Origin: Winogradskyella flava
Lineage (GTDB): Bacteria; Bacteroidota; Bacteroidia; Flavobacteriales; Flavobacteriaceae
DNA: 64,000 nt
Assembly: GCF_014243395.1 (NCBI RefSeq)
Contig: NZ_JACLCP010000003.1
Span: 248,001 to 312,000 of the forward strand
Reading direction: 5' to 3'
The notes below the pieces were generated by a model. That model was given only the letters and a program-made list of their open reading frames with translations. It was not told where the DNA came from and did not search any database. Positions 42,689-51,073 of this stretch are shown here, piece by piece. The position numbers and the translations under genes were made by a program. Position 1 is the stretch's first letter. Each line of letters begins with the position of its first letter.

Positions 42689-42866
42689 GTGTGTCTTCTA
42701 TTTTAATTTAAGGTCACATGCAGTTCGCGCATCGACATTAATGGGATTAATCATTGATTTTTTTTGCGCTCGTGTCATATTATAAGAGTCTTAAATTCGA
42801 TTAAACTGTTCATTTTTTGATTGATTATTGATGAATATTGAGTTACTGAAACTAGTTCAGCACATG

Positions 42867-43313
42867 TTACTTTAAGAAATTAATGGTGAGTGGATACTTA
42901 TATAAGTTGCCATCTCTTGCAGATAAACTCGCTTTAACAATTAATGCAAGTTCGACGATAAACGCAATGATTGCCAATGCACCTAATCCACCTCCAATAT
43001 ACAAGAGAGGAGAAGGCTCTCCTACATTAATATGGAAATTGTGGAAACCGTGAAAGTCTATAACATCTAATCCTCTAAAAAGCTTAAAGATGAAAAATGG
43101 AACACTGATTGTGCCAATAATAATAGCATAAAGCAATACGCTAATTTGAAAATTAATGGCTTGCTTACCGTGTTGATCTACAAATTCTGATTTGTCTTTA
43201 TTGGCAGCCCACAATACGATTGGACCAATAAAATTTCCAAATGGAATTATAAACCTTGAAAAGGTTGACAAATGTATAAATGTGGCTAAATTTTTATGGT
43301 GATTATCTAACAT
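42867..43313 (-). CDS. DUF4870 membrane protein
   Basis: The 148-residue protein matches DUF4870: an A-T-F-I-H-L-S-T-F head, F-G-N-F-I-G-P-I-V-L-W near 26-36, then D-Q-H-G-K-Q-A-I-N-F-Q at about 47-57, and two or three membrane helices afterwards. A His-rich loop (DFHGFHNFHINVG) lies at about 86-98. The family is uncharacterised and often sits near PspC/PadR genes in Flavobacteriaceae, as here. It is 178 bases upstream of the PadR gene, so it may be a separate unit. Confidence 0.88.
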   Translation of the reverse strand: MLDNHHKNLATFIHLSTFSRFIIPFGNFIGPIVLWAANKDKSEFVDQHGKQAINFQISVLLYAIIIGTISVPFFIFKLFRGLDVIDFHGFHNFHINVGEPSPLLYIGGGLGALAIIAFIVELALIVKASLSARDGNLYKYPLTINFLK

Positions 43314-43480
43314 TTTTAAAAGTATATAATAGTTGCTTATACAAATATATGTCTTTAAAAAGGTATTATGTTACGCATAGTACTAAAAATTAACATATTT
43401 TTAACAAATTAAAATCAATACTTGTAAACCTAAAAGTTCATTAATTCTATTAACTTAGCAAGTATCCTAATTGAATCAAA

Positions 43481-44044
43481 ATGAAGAAAGTCTTTCTATT
43501 TACTTTTATTTTTATCTCATGGTTGTGTCTAGGTCAAAATCAAAAAAACTTCACCTTTTTTAAAAACAACGGTGAAAAAATTGTTGTACAAGATCGAAAA
43601 TTTAAGTCCGATTACGTTTTATTGATTAATGATGATGGATCAAATCACAAGTTGTATTACCATGACTTTTATAGGTATGAATATGATATAAGGAAATCGG
43701 GAATTTCCAAAATTTACTTAAGGAATGTTCAAGAAATGGTTTGTATAGAGGATAATACGTATTATCTATTGCCATTAATTGTTGAAGGTGATTGTAATTT
43801 ATATAGTAGTGGAGGCGCTATGGCCTATTCTGTAGCTACATTTAGCTATTTTATAAAAAGAAAAGAAGAAAAGGTCGCGACTAAAATAGGGACTACTAAC
43901 TTAATCTCTAAAAATTTCAAAGCTGTTGCTATGGATTATTTCAGTGATTGTAAAAAAATGGAAGAAAAAATTAAAAAAAGATTTAAGAAAAAACGTAAGA
44001 GACTAATCGAAATTGTTGAATTTTATAATTCTAATTGTGAATAA
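43481..44044 (+). CDS. Hypothetical exported protein
   Basis: The 187-residue protein has a signal peptide (about residues 1-19, cleaved near CLG-QN). The mature part is probably mostly beta (KIVVQDRKFKSDYVLLIND) and ends in a very basic stretch (about 155-175, EEKIKKRFKKKRKRL). I do not recognise the family. It is followed after 14 bases by the DUF4442 gene and may share its transcript. Confidence 0.65.
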   Translation: MKKVFLFTFIFISWLCLGQNQKNFTFFKNNGEKIVVQDRKFKSDYVLLINDDGSNHKLYYHDFYRYEYDIRKSGISKIYLRNVQEMVCIEDNTYYLLPLIVEGDCNLYSSGGAMAYSVATFSYFIKRKEEKVATKIGTTNLISKNFKAVAMDYFSDCKKMEEKIKKRFKKKRKRLIEIVEFYNSNCE

Positions 44045-44058
44045 AATCAAAACTATAA

Positions 44059-44514
44059 ATGAATATTTCTCCATCTAAACTCAATACTTTTTTAATGCTT
44101 AAGTTGCCGGCTGCTTATTTTACAGGTGTAAGAACCAAGCATTTAGATGATACGACTTGTGTAGTGTCGGTAAAGCATCGTTGGATTAATCAAAATCCAT
44201 TTAGATCTATGTTTTGGGCTGTACAGGGCATGGCTGCAGAGTTGTCTACAGGAGCTTTGGTAATGACCAAGATTAGAAATAGTGGCAAAAACATTTCTAT
44301 GTTAGTAGCAAATAATAATGCTTCATTTACAAAGAAAGCTACTGGACGGATTACCTTTACTTGTGAAGAGGGTCATAAAATAGACGAGGCTATTACAAAA
44401 GCTATTGAGACAGGCGACGGACAAACGGTTTGGTTAAACTCAAACGGAATAAATAAAGATGGTGTGGAAGTGTCGTCCTTTAATTTTGAATGGACACTTA
44501 AAGTAAAATGTTAG
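44059..44514 (+). CDS. DUF4442 hotdog-fold protein
   Basis: The 151-residue protein has the hotdog thioesterase-like pattern of DUF4442: L-P-A-A-Y-F-T-G-V near the start, K-H-R-W-I-N-Q-N-P-F-R-S-M-F-W-A-V-Q-G-M-A-A-E-L-S-T-G in the middle (helix plus candidate active-site region) and S-S-F-N-F-E-W-T-L-K-V at the end. The likely substrate class is acyl-CoA or acyl-ACP, but activity is unproven for this subfamily. Confidence 0.85.
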   Translation: MNISPSKLNTFLMLKLPAAYFTGVRTKHLDDTTCVVSVKHRWINQNPFRSMFWAVQGMAAELSTGALVMTKIRNSGKNISMLVANNNASFTKKATGRITFTCEEGHKIDEAITKAIETGDGQTVWLNSNGINKDGVEVSSFNFEWTLKVKC

Positions 44515-44637
44515 ATTTTGCTTTTAAGTTTGCAGTCTCGATATGCAGTGATTGATAAATTGTATTTAAACACGCGTGTAACAAATTGATTGATTTTTCA
44601 ACTTATATAGTAGTCAACCTTAAAACGAAAATATACA

Positions 44638-45462
44638 ATGGAAAGATTACCAGACTTTAGTGAAAGAAATGCCCACGAGATAGATTATCGCATTTATGGA
44701 GAAGAAATGCAATATGTAGAAATAGAACTCGATCCTGATGAAGGTGTCATAGCAGAATCTGGAAGTTTTATGATGATGGATGATGGTATAAAAATGGAAA
44801 CCATTTTTGGGGATGGCTCTAAAAAGGACCAAGGCTTTTTAGGAAAAATACTAGGAGCTGGTAAGCGCATATTAACAGGAGAGAGTCTTTTCATGATTGC
44901 CTTCTACAATAATTTGACTGGTAAGAGAAACGTGTCATTTGCTTCCCCTTATCCAGGAAAAATAACGCCAATAGACTTATTGGAATACAATGGAAAGTTC
45001 ATTTGTCAAAAAGATGCCTTTTTATGTGCGGCAAAAGGGGTGAGTGTTGGTATTGAGTTCTCAAAGAAGTTGGGAAGAGGCTTGTTTGGAGGCGAGGGTT
45101 TCATCATGCAAAAATTAGAAGGTGATGGTATGGCATTTGTCCATGCTTGCGGAACTACTGCAAAACGTGTTTTAGCACCGGGAGAAATACTTAGGGTAGA
45201 TACTGGATGTATTGTTGGATTCACTCAAGATGTCGATTATGATATTGAGTTTATAGGTGGATTTAAAAATACAATTTTTGGAGGTGAAGGTTTGTTTTTT
45301 GCAAAACTACAAGGGCCAGGAACGGTTTATTTACAATCACTACCATTTAGTAGATTAGCTGGACGTGTATTGAAGTCCTTACCCAGAGGAGGAAACAGTA
45401 AAGGTGAAGGAAGTATCCTTGGTGGCTTAGGAGATTTATTGGATGGTGATAACAGGTTTTAG
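44638..45462 (+). CDS. AIM24 / TIGR00266-family protein
   Basis: The 274-residue protein has the AIM24 landmarks: [21 protein letters not shown] (about 27-47), [16 protein letters not shown], then repeated G-E-G glycine motifs (F-G-G-E-G-F and [15 protein letters not shown]) of a beta-prism-like fold. The family is widespread in bacteria with no known activity; the yeast mitochondrial member affects inner-membrane organisation. It stands alone with 123- and 207-base gaps. Confidence 0.92.
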   Translation: MERLPDFSERNAHEIDYRIYGEEMQYVEIELDPDEGVIAESGSFMMMDDGIKMETIFGDGSKKDQGFLGKILGAGKRILTGESLFMIAFYNNLTGKRNVSFASPYPGKITPIDLLEYNGKFICQKDAFLCAAKGVSVGIEFSKKLGRGLFGGEGFIMQKLEGDGMAFVHACGTTAKRVLAPGEILRVDTGCIVGFTQDVDYDIEFIGGFKNTIFGGEGLFFAKLQGPGTVYLQSLPFSRLAGRVLKSLPRGGNSKGEGSILGGLGDLLDGDNRF

Positions 45463-45669
45463 TTTAATCACATGTAAATCAAGGGCTTAAAATGTAAGAA
45501 TTATCTTTTTTTATTATTCATGCTCAACGTTATAATTGAACTTTTAACATAATAAGCTGTTAAACTTCTGTAGTTCTTTTATTTTTTTTATAATTTCATA
45601 CAGTAAATTGAAACAATAGCCTATAGAGAACAATTACTTTTTTGTTGAACCTAAAACTTAAGATTACCT

Positions 45670-45867
45670 ATGGCGAGAGCAATGTATGAGTACACGAAAA
45701 CTGTACTTAGCAAGGTTAGTTTTGATGCGACATTATTCTGTAAAGAAGTGCAAAAAGCGGTAAAGCGATTACTGCCTCACGAACTGGAAGAGTTAAGAAT
45801 TTTTATTCAGTCCCTTATCAATCAAAACCCAGAATTAAATCAATGTTTAATTTATTTAAAAGTATAA
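45670..45867 (+). CDS. Small conserved-looking helical protein (65 residues)
   Basis: The protein is short, mostly helical and has no signal or membrane segment. Motifs visible are S-F-D-A-T-L-F-C-K-E-V-Q-K-A near residues 17-30 and L-L-P-H-E-L-E-E-L-R-I-F-I, with two cysteines. It has an ATG start and a good terminator directly after the stop, both signs of a real gene. I recall similar small proteins in other Flavobacteriaceae but know no function. It is preceded by a 207-base gap without an exact promoter match. Confidence 0.65.
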   Translation: MARAMYEYTKTVLSKVSFDATLFCKEVQKAVKRLLPHELEELRIFIQSLINQNPELNQCLIYLKV

Positions 45868-45869
45868 AG

Positions 45870-45897
45870 AAAAGCGACTTACGAGTCGCTTTTTTTA
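45870..45897. terminator. Bidirectional terminator between the small helical protein gene and oxyR
   Basis: The arms AAAAGCGACT (45870-45879) and AGTCGCTTTT (45884-45893) surround a TACG loop and are followed by a T run. The 3' end touches the oxyR stop codon (45895), so the stem lies at the end of both convergent genes. Confidence 0.92.
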
Positions 45898-46833
45898 TTT
45901 GGCCAGAGGGCTAATAATCTCAACATTACTAAAGGCAATAGCACCTCGTATTATACCAGAAATTGAATTGTGAAGTGCATCAATAATCTGCATTTTTAAT
46001 TCACTTTTATGATATATAATACTAACTTCTCTTGCTGGTGAGGGTTCTGAAAAATGTCTAAGGTTGGGACTCAATTTTTCTTTAATGTCTAAGGTGTGTA
46101 AATAGGGAAGAAGCGTCATTCCCATACCTTCGTTGCTCAGCTTAATTAATGTTTCGATACTACCACTTTCTAGCTGAAAACTATCATCTATTTGATCTTT
46201 AAAGGCTTTGCACAGATTTATAACACCATCTCTAAAACAATGTCCATCTTCCAAAAGCAACATGTCCTCAATCTCAAGGTCGGAAACTGCAATGGTCTTT
46301 TTATCTTTTAGTCGATGGTTATCTGGTACATAAGCAACAAAAGGTTCATAGTACAAAACACGCTCTTTAATATTATCGCTTTCTAAAGGAGTCGCAGCAA
46401 TAGCAGCATCCAAGTGCCCATCACTAATACGTGTAAGGATTTCTTCGGTGGTAAGCTCTTCAATTTTAAGCTTCACTTTTGGGTATTTTTTAATGAAGTT
46501 TTTGAGGAACATAGGCAATAGTGTAGGCATTACCGTAGGTATAATTCCTAAACGGAATTCACCACCAATAAATCCTTTTTGCTGGTCTACTATATCTTGT
46601 ATACGATCTGCTTCATTAACTATATTCCTAGCTTGGAATACAATTTTCCTGCCAACATCTGTAAGCTCTATTGGCTTTTTACCTCTGTCGAAAATAATGA
46701 CATCGAGTTCATCCTCAAGCTTTTGAATTTGTGTACTTAATGTTGGTTGCGTTACAAAGCACTTTTCAGCAGCTTTCGTGAAATTTTGATGTTCTGCTAT
46801 GGCTAGGGCGTATTTTAGTTGAGTGATTGTCAT
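45895..46833 (-). CDS. oxyR: OxyR-type LysR regulator of peroxide response
   Basis: The 312-residue protein has the LysR helix-turn-helix (ITQLKYALAIAEHQNFTKAAEKCFVTQPTLSTQI read in parts) and a substrate-binding domain. The redox region LLLEDGHC199FRDGVINLC208 has both cysteines at the same residue numbers as E. coli OxyR C199 and C208. Oxidation by hydrogen peroxide would form a disulfide and activate transcription. No catalase or ahpC gene is adjacent in the window, so the targets lie elsewhere. A LysR annotation alone would undersell it. Confidence 0.93.
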   Translation of the reverse strand: MTITQLKYALAIAEHQNFTKAAEKCFVTQPTLSTQIQKLEDELDVIIFDRGKKPIELTDVGRKIVFQARNIVNEADRIQDIVDQQKGFIGGEFRLGIIPTVMPTLLPMFLKNFIKKYPKVKLKIEELTTEEILTRISDGHLDAAIAATPLESDNIKERVLYYEPFVAYVPDNHRLKDKKTIAVSDLEIEDMLLLEDGHCFRDGVINLCKAFKDQIDDSFQLESGSIETLIKLSNEGMGMTLLPYLHTLDIKEKLSPNLRHFSEPSPAREVSIIYHKSELKMQIIDALHNSISGIIRGAIAFSNVEIISPLAK

Positions 46834-46904
46834 AATTATTAATTGAAACTATAAAATTACAAAAAAGGATTAATAAAAGCTATAGTCTTTGGTTAGTGCT
46901 AAAA

Positions 46905-46930
46905 AAAGACCGTCATGAATGGCGGTCTTT
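46905..46930 (-). terminator. Terminator after the DUF2141 gene
   Basis: The arms AAAGACCGTCA (46905-46915) and TGGCGGTCTTT (46920-46930) form an 11-bp stem with one G-T pair and a TGAA loop. On the minus strand it is followed by a T run. It separates DUF2141 from oxyR. Confidence 0.88.
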
Positions 46931-46959
46931 GTAATGATTTTTTGATTGATGTCTTTCGT

Positions 46960-47376
46960 TTAGAATCTAATATTGAGTTCTAGGTCCTTGTCTTCCACTT
47001 TAAACTTCGCATCATCATATTGTGGTGGTCCAAAAGCCATAACATTGTTAGATGTACCAAAAGATTCTAATGGCATGCCATTTTCTCTAAAATCCATACG
47101 TTGGTTAGAATTTTCGTCATGTAGTGCTAAAATTGCATATTCTCCAGCGGTTACATTTTCAAAAGTGATGATTACTTTTCCGTCTTTTATTTCAGATTCA
47201 GCATCAATAATACCTTTACCTTTCATAAACGTTTCAGATGTGTGCAGAGACATTAATACTTTACCAGTGTCATTTTTAACGTTGTCAATAGTTACCGTAA
47301 TGGTAATGCCTTCATCTTGTGAGAAGCTAAATAATGTAGATAGGGTTAGAGCGAATGCTAAGATTAAATTTTTCAT
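46960..47376 (-). CDS. Exported DUF2141 protein
   Basis: The 138-residue protein has a signal peptide (about residues 1-19) and a small beta-sandwich with the DUF2141 motifs: V-T-I-D-N-V-K-N-D-T-G-K-V-L-M-S-L-H near 28-45, the F-E-N-V-T-A-G-E-Y-A-I-L-A-L-H-D-E-N-S-N-Q-R-M-D block, and G-x-P-x-E-x-F-G-T-S-N near the end. The family is periplasmic and uncharacterised. Three ATTGTAATT-like boxes lie upstream at 47445-47488. Confidence 0.9.
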   Translation of the reverse strand: MKNLILAFALTLSTLFSFSQDEGITITVTIDNVKNDTGKVLMSLHTSETFMKGKGIIDAESEIKDGKVIITFENVTAGEYAILALHDENSNQRMDFRENGMPLESFGTSNNVMAFGPPQYDDAKFKVEDKDLELNIRF

Positions 47377-47444
47377 AATGTATTTGATTAATGGTTATTT
47401 GTTTTTGTTGATTCAAATATCCAACAAATCTCCATGATGAAATA

Positions 47445-47488
47445 ATTGTAATTACCGAATTGTAATTTTATTAGGACGAGTTGTAATT
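47445..47488. promoter_or_regulatory. Three TTGTAATT boxes upstream of the DUF2141 gene
   Basis: ATTGTAATT occurs at 47445-47453 and 47459-47467, and GTTGTAATT at 47480-47488. Start-to-start spacings are 14 and 21 bases. They lie about 70-110 bases before the DUF2141 ATG, where an upstream activator could bind. Confidence 0.4.
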
Positions 47489-47506
47489 TGGCAATTATAT
47501 AGAGTC

Positions 47507-48838
47507 TTATAGTAAACCTCTGGCTTTAATCTCTAAATACTTATTTATTGTATTTATGGTAAGGTTTTCTGGTGCCGTTAATATAGATTGAATACCATGC
47601 TTTTGCAATTCCTTTACCATAAGGCGTTTTTCAAAGGCGAATTTTTCAGCAATGGTCTTATGGTAGATAGATTGCAGATCTTCGGCGTTTTCCTTTATAA
47701 TGGTCTCGAGTTCTGTGTTTTCAAATAATACCACAACTAACATGTGTTTTTTAGATATGGCTTGTAGATATGGTAATTGACGTTTAAGTGCACTTAAATG
47801 TTCAAAATTAGTATAGAGTAGTAGGAGGCTGCGATGTGTTACTTTTCGCTTTAATTGCGCATATAATAGCCCAAAATCGCTATCATTAAATTGGGTATCT
47901 ATATTGTAAAGCGCTTCTAGAATACGATTGAGATAAGTGATTTTATGTATGGCTGGGAGAAACGTTTCTATTTTTTTTGAAAAGGACAACATACCGACTT
48001 TATCATGCTTCTTTAAGGCTACATTACTAAAGGCCAGCGTAGAATTTATGGCATAATCCAAAAGCTTTAAACCATTGAAAGGCATTTTCATAACACGGCC
48101 AGTGTCGATGATCGAATAAATAGGTTGTGATTTTTCATCTTGGTACTGATTGACCATAAGCTCAGCTTTCTTAGCTGTGGCTTTCCAGTTAACTGTTCTA
48201 GAATCATCACCTAGAACGTATTCCTTTATTTGTTCAAATTCTGACGTATGCCCAATACGTCTTATTTTTTTCAATCCGATTTGGGTTAGGGAATTGCTAA
48301 TAGCCAAGAAATCATATTTCTGCATTTGTATGATGGATGGATATACCATAACCATCTGTCCGTTCTGAAAGCGGTATTTACGCTTTACTATTTTAAGTAA
48401 GGAGGATACAAAAATATTGAGGTGTCCAAAGTAGTATTCACCTCGATCTACAGGTCTTACCAAATATTCAAAATCATGAGATTCTTTTGGGTTTAGGCTT
48501 ACTTGATAAGAAAAATCACGTTTTTGAAATTGTACAGGCAGCTCATCAATAACATCTAAATAGGTTTTAAAACCATAATCATTGGTAATGGTTATAGGAA
48601 CAGGATTGTTATCGCTGTTAGAAAATTTATCTGGTAATAGTCGTCTTGCAGAAATCGCTTTTTTAGGACTATAGAGTATAAGCAAATCAATAAACAACAG
48701 CACAATAATAATGGTAGTAAGTATCCACGCAAAAGAATATAACCAGGGAAACCAATATGAAAGCATAAAGCACACAGCAGTTAGAGCTAAATAAATATAT
48801 AGCTGCTTGTGTACATATAATGACTTTAAAAATTTCAT
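47507..48838 (-). CDS. DUF58 domain protein
   Basis: The 443-residue protein has two N-terminal membrane helices (about 12-52). An extracytoplasmic beta region follows, then the DUF58 core: R-x-I-G-x-x-S-E-F-x-x-I-K-E-Y-V-x-G-D-D-x-R-x-V-N-W-K-A-T-A-K at about residues 196-226. A von Willebrand A-like domain follows but has a degenerate metal site (I-I-D-T-G-R instead of DxSxS). DUF58 proteins are regular partners of MoxR ATPases. It is the last gene of the SpoIIM-to-DUF58 operon, 34 bases after moxR. Confidence 0.93.
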   Translation of the reverse strand: MKFLKSLYVHKQLYIYLALTAVCFMLSYWFPWLYSFAWILTTIIIVLLFIDLLILYSPKKAISARRLLPDKFSNSDNNPVPITITNDYGFKTYLDVIDELPVQFQKRDFSYQVSLNPKESHDFEYLVRPVDRGEYYFGHLNIFVSSLLKIVKRKYRFQNGQMVMVYPSIIQMQKYDFLAISNSLTQIGLKKIRRIGHTSEFEQIKEYVLGDDSRTVNWKATAKKAELMVNQYQDEKSQPIYSIIDTGRVMKMPFNGLKLLDYAINSTLAFSNVALKKHDKVGMLSFSKKIETFLPAIHKITYLNRILEALYNIDTQFNDSDFGLLYAQLKRKVTHRSLLLLYTNFEHLSALKRQLPYLQAISKKHMLVVVLFENTELETIIKENAEDLQSIYHKTIAEKFAFEKRLMVKELQKHGIQSILTAPENLTINTINKYLEIKARGLL

Positions 48839-48872
48839 ACTAAATTCTGCTTACTGTGACTGAAAACTGAAA

Positions 48873-49868
48873 TTAACGAGGGACTTCCACTGACTGTACG
48901 ATCATCTCTATAACATTTTCTGTGGTCATGCCTTCCATTTCGCGTTCCGGTGTTAGTATCACACGATGATTAAGTACTGGATTCAATGCTTTTTTTACAT
49001 CCTCCGGAATTACAAAATCACGTCCATTGATAGCCGCAAATGCTTTTGCTGTATTCAATATGGCAATAGATGCTCTTGGTGAACCACCAAGATATAAATG
49101 CGGATGATTACGAGTTTTAGATACAATCTCGGCAATGTATTTTATGATCTTTTCTTCAACTAAAATTGATTGCGTTTTATTTTTATAATCTTCTAACGAT
49201 TTAGTATCCAAAATCGCATTAATTGAAGACTGAGGTGCTGCGCCTTTGCGCTCATGATGAGAGGCAATTATTTTAACTTCATCTTCAAGTGATGGATAAT
49301 CGACTTTAATCTTAAAAATAAAACGATCTAATTGTGCTTCTGGTAGTGCATATGTCCCTTCTTGCTCAATTGGGTTTTGTGTTGCCAAAACCATAAAAGG
49401 ATTCTCAAATTTATAAGTAGTGCCATCGATACTAGCTTGTCGTTCTTCCATGGTTTCAAAAAGTGCCGCTTGTGTTTTTGCGGGTGCTCTATTAATCTCA
49501 TCAATTAAAACGATATTAGAAAAAATAGGTCCTTTTTTAAATTCAAACTCAGACGTCTTCATGTTTAAAACGGAAGTTCCCAAAACATCACTTGGCATTA
49601 AATCTGGTGTGAATTGAATTCTGCTAAACTCTGTTTTTAAGACTTTGGCAAATAACTTTGCTGTAACAGTTTTTGCAATCCCAGGAACACCTTCTATTAG
49701 GACGTGACCATCCGCTAGTAAGGCTACAATTAGTAATTCTACAAAATTATCTTGGCCAATTATTACTTTTCTTAGTTCGGATTTAATACTCTCAACAGCA
49801 TCTCTTAAGCCATCAAGCTGTATTCTGTTATCAAAATTTAGGTCGTCGTTTACTGCTTCGTTTTCCAT
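48873..49868 (-). CDS. MoxR-family AAA+ ATPase
   Basis: The 331-residue protein has V-L-I-E-G-V-P-G-I-A-K-T (Walker A, about 56-67), the L-I-D-E-I-N-R-A-P Walker B (about 121-129), the sensor motif A-T-Q-N-P-I-E-Q-E-G-T-Y, and the S-P-R-A sensor 2 region near the C-terminus. This is the standard MoxR pattern. MoxR ATPases are thought to be chaperones that mature VWA- or DUF58-type partners. It overlaps the DUF4350 gene by 19 bases and is followed by the DUF58 gene. Confidence 0.95.
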   Translation of the reverse strand: MENEAVNDDLNFDNRIQLDGLRDAVESIKSELRKVIIGQDNFVELLIVALLADGHVLIEGVPGIAKTVTAKLFAKVLKTEFSRIQFTPDLMPSDVLGTSVLNMKTSEFEFKKGPIFSNIVLIDEINRAPAKTQAALFETMEERQASIDGTTYKFENPFMVLATQNPIEQEGTYALPEAQLDRFIFKIKVDYPSLEDEVKIIASHHERKGAAPQSSINAILDTKSLEDYKNKTQSILVEEKIIKYIAEIVSKTRNHPHLYLGGSPRASIAILNTAKAFAAINGRDFVIPEDVKKALNPVLNHRVILTPEREMEGMTTENVIEMIVQSVEVPR

Positions 49869-51073
49869 TGGTTATGGGATTTAAAATTTTCAATTAAGGT
49901 ATTTAAGCGCTCTAATTCAATATTGCTTATCTGAGTTTTACCGTCTATTTGTTCTGTAAATTCAAATAATTTTCTTGTATCCTCTATAGTATTGTTGCTC
50001 CTTGCCGATAGATTTTTAATAAAGCTATCATTAATTTCTGATGTGCTTAGATACATGGTATTTCTTATATAATCCAAGAAGTGCTGCACTTTATGATAGG
50101 CAATATCTTTGTGTTTTCCGTTTTCATAGTACATGTTAGAAATGGTTCTGGTAAAATCTACGGTTTGATTTTTTAAAGGTCTCACAATAGGAATGGCTCT
50201 TTGCTTACGTTTACCTTCAAATATTATGTAAATCAAAACAGCTATTAATACCATGTAATATGCCCATTTAAGGGAATCGTTATTTAAAAGAAGATACATT
50301 GGCGATGTATAAAATTTCTTTCCGCTTTTATAGTAAGTATCGATATAAATCGGTTGACTTGTGTCTAAATAGGATAATAGGCCTGCGGTATAATTTTGAT
50401 TGGGAGAATTAAGCACGAAATAATTGGTAAATGCCTGAGGGAATGTGTTCAAAATGATTTCTCCATCTCCAAATGGTTGCTTTATAATATTGATTAAAGA
50501 ATCTTGAACGAGTTCGTTTTCGCCTCTATACTTATCTATAAGGCCAACGACATTGGTTTGTAAAGTGTCTATGTCGTGAAAGTGAAAAAACGTTGTTGGT
50601 CTGTCAAATTTATAAGCGGCAGTTTTGTCTAGTCTTGGATTTACTAGCTGAACTTGATATTCGTTGTTAAAATTGGCAACGGTATTTATGGATTCGGTAT
50701 TAAGGTTTAAAGTGTCTAAAAGTTTGGCTTCAAAATCAACAGCAGAAACCATTAGTGTATTGCCAGCATCAACCCAATCTAAAAGAGCATTCAGTTCTTG
50801 TTCTCCAAAATTGATACCACCATTATAAAACACATAAGTTCCCTTAATGTTATTGGCCTTTAAATATTCAAAAGGAGGTCTTTCAACTATGGTTACATCT
50901 TCTGAAATTCTTTGAAGCTGTTCACTAAATACATAAGAGCCAAAAGGTATCTTATGATGCGTCGCATAAGAAGGAAACCAGTTGAGTTCTTTAGGTTTGT
51001 TCATCTCAACAGTAACTATTGCCAATATGGTCAATAGCACAAGTGAAATATATATTTTCCCTTTTTTAGTCAA
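49850..51073 (-). CDS. DUF4350 domain membrane protein
   Basis: The start is a TTG that overlaps the previous stop as TTGA. No in-frame ATG precedes the first membrane helix (about 5-24), so the TTG is accepted. The 407-residue protein has an extracytoplasmic DUF4350-like region (G-T-Y-V-F-Y-N-G-G and L-L-D-W-V-D-A-G-N-T-L-M-V-S at about 74-112), a second helix near 258-276 and a helical cytoplasmic tail. The fold resembles a glutamine-amidotransferase-like domain without obvious catalytic residues. It belongs to the MoxR operon. Confidence 0.88.
   Translation of the reverse strand: MTKKGKIYISLVLLTILAIVTVEMNKPKELNWFPSYATHHKIPFGSYVFSEQLQRISEDVTIVERPPFEYLKANNIKGTYVFYNGGINFGEQELNALLDWVDAGNTLMVSAVDFEAKLLDTLNLNTESINTVANFNNEYQVQLVNPRLDKTAAYKFDRPTTFFHFHDIDTLQTNVVGLIDKYRGENELVQDSLINIIKQPFGDGEIILNTFPQAFTNYFVLNSPNQNYTAGLLSYLDTSQPIYIDTYYKSGKKFYTSPMYLLLNNDSLKWAYYMVLIAVLIYIIFEGKRKQRAIPIVRPLKNQTVDFTRTISNMYYENGKHKDIAYHKVQHFLDYIRNTMYLSTSEINDSFIKNLSARSNNTIEDTRKLFEFTEQIDGKTQISNIELERLNTLIENFKSHNQWKTKQ

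Noticed and set aside
46973-47437. 154-codon plus-strand frame over the DUF2141 gene
   Set aside because: It is antisense to a gene with a signal peptide, family motifs and a terminator, and has no recognisable domain itself.
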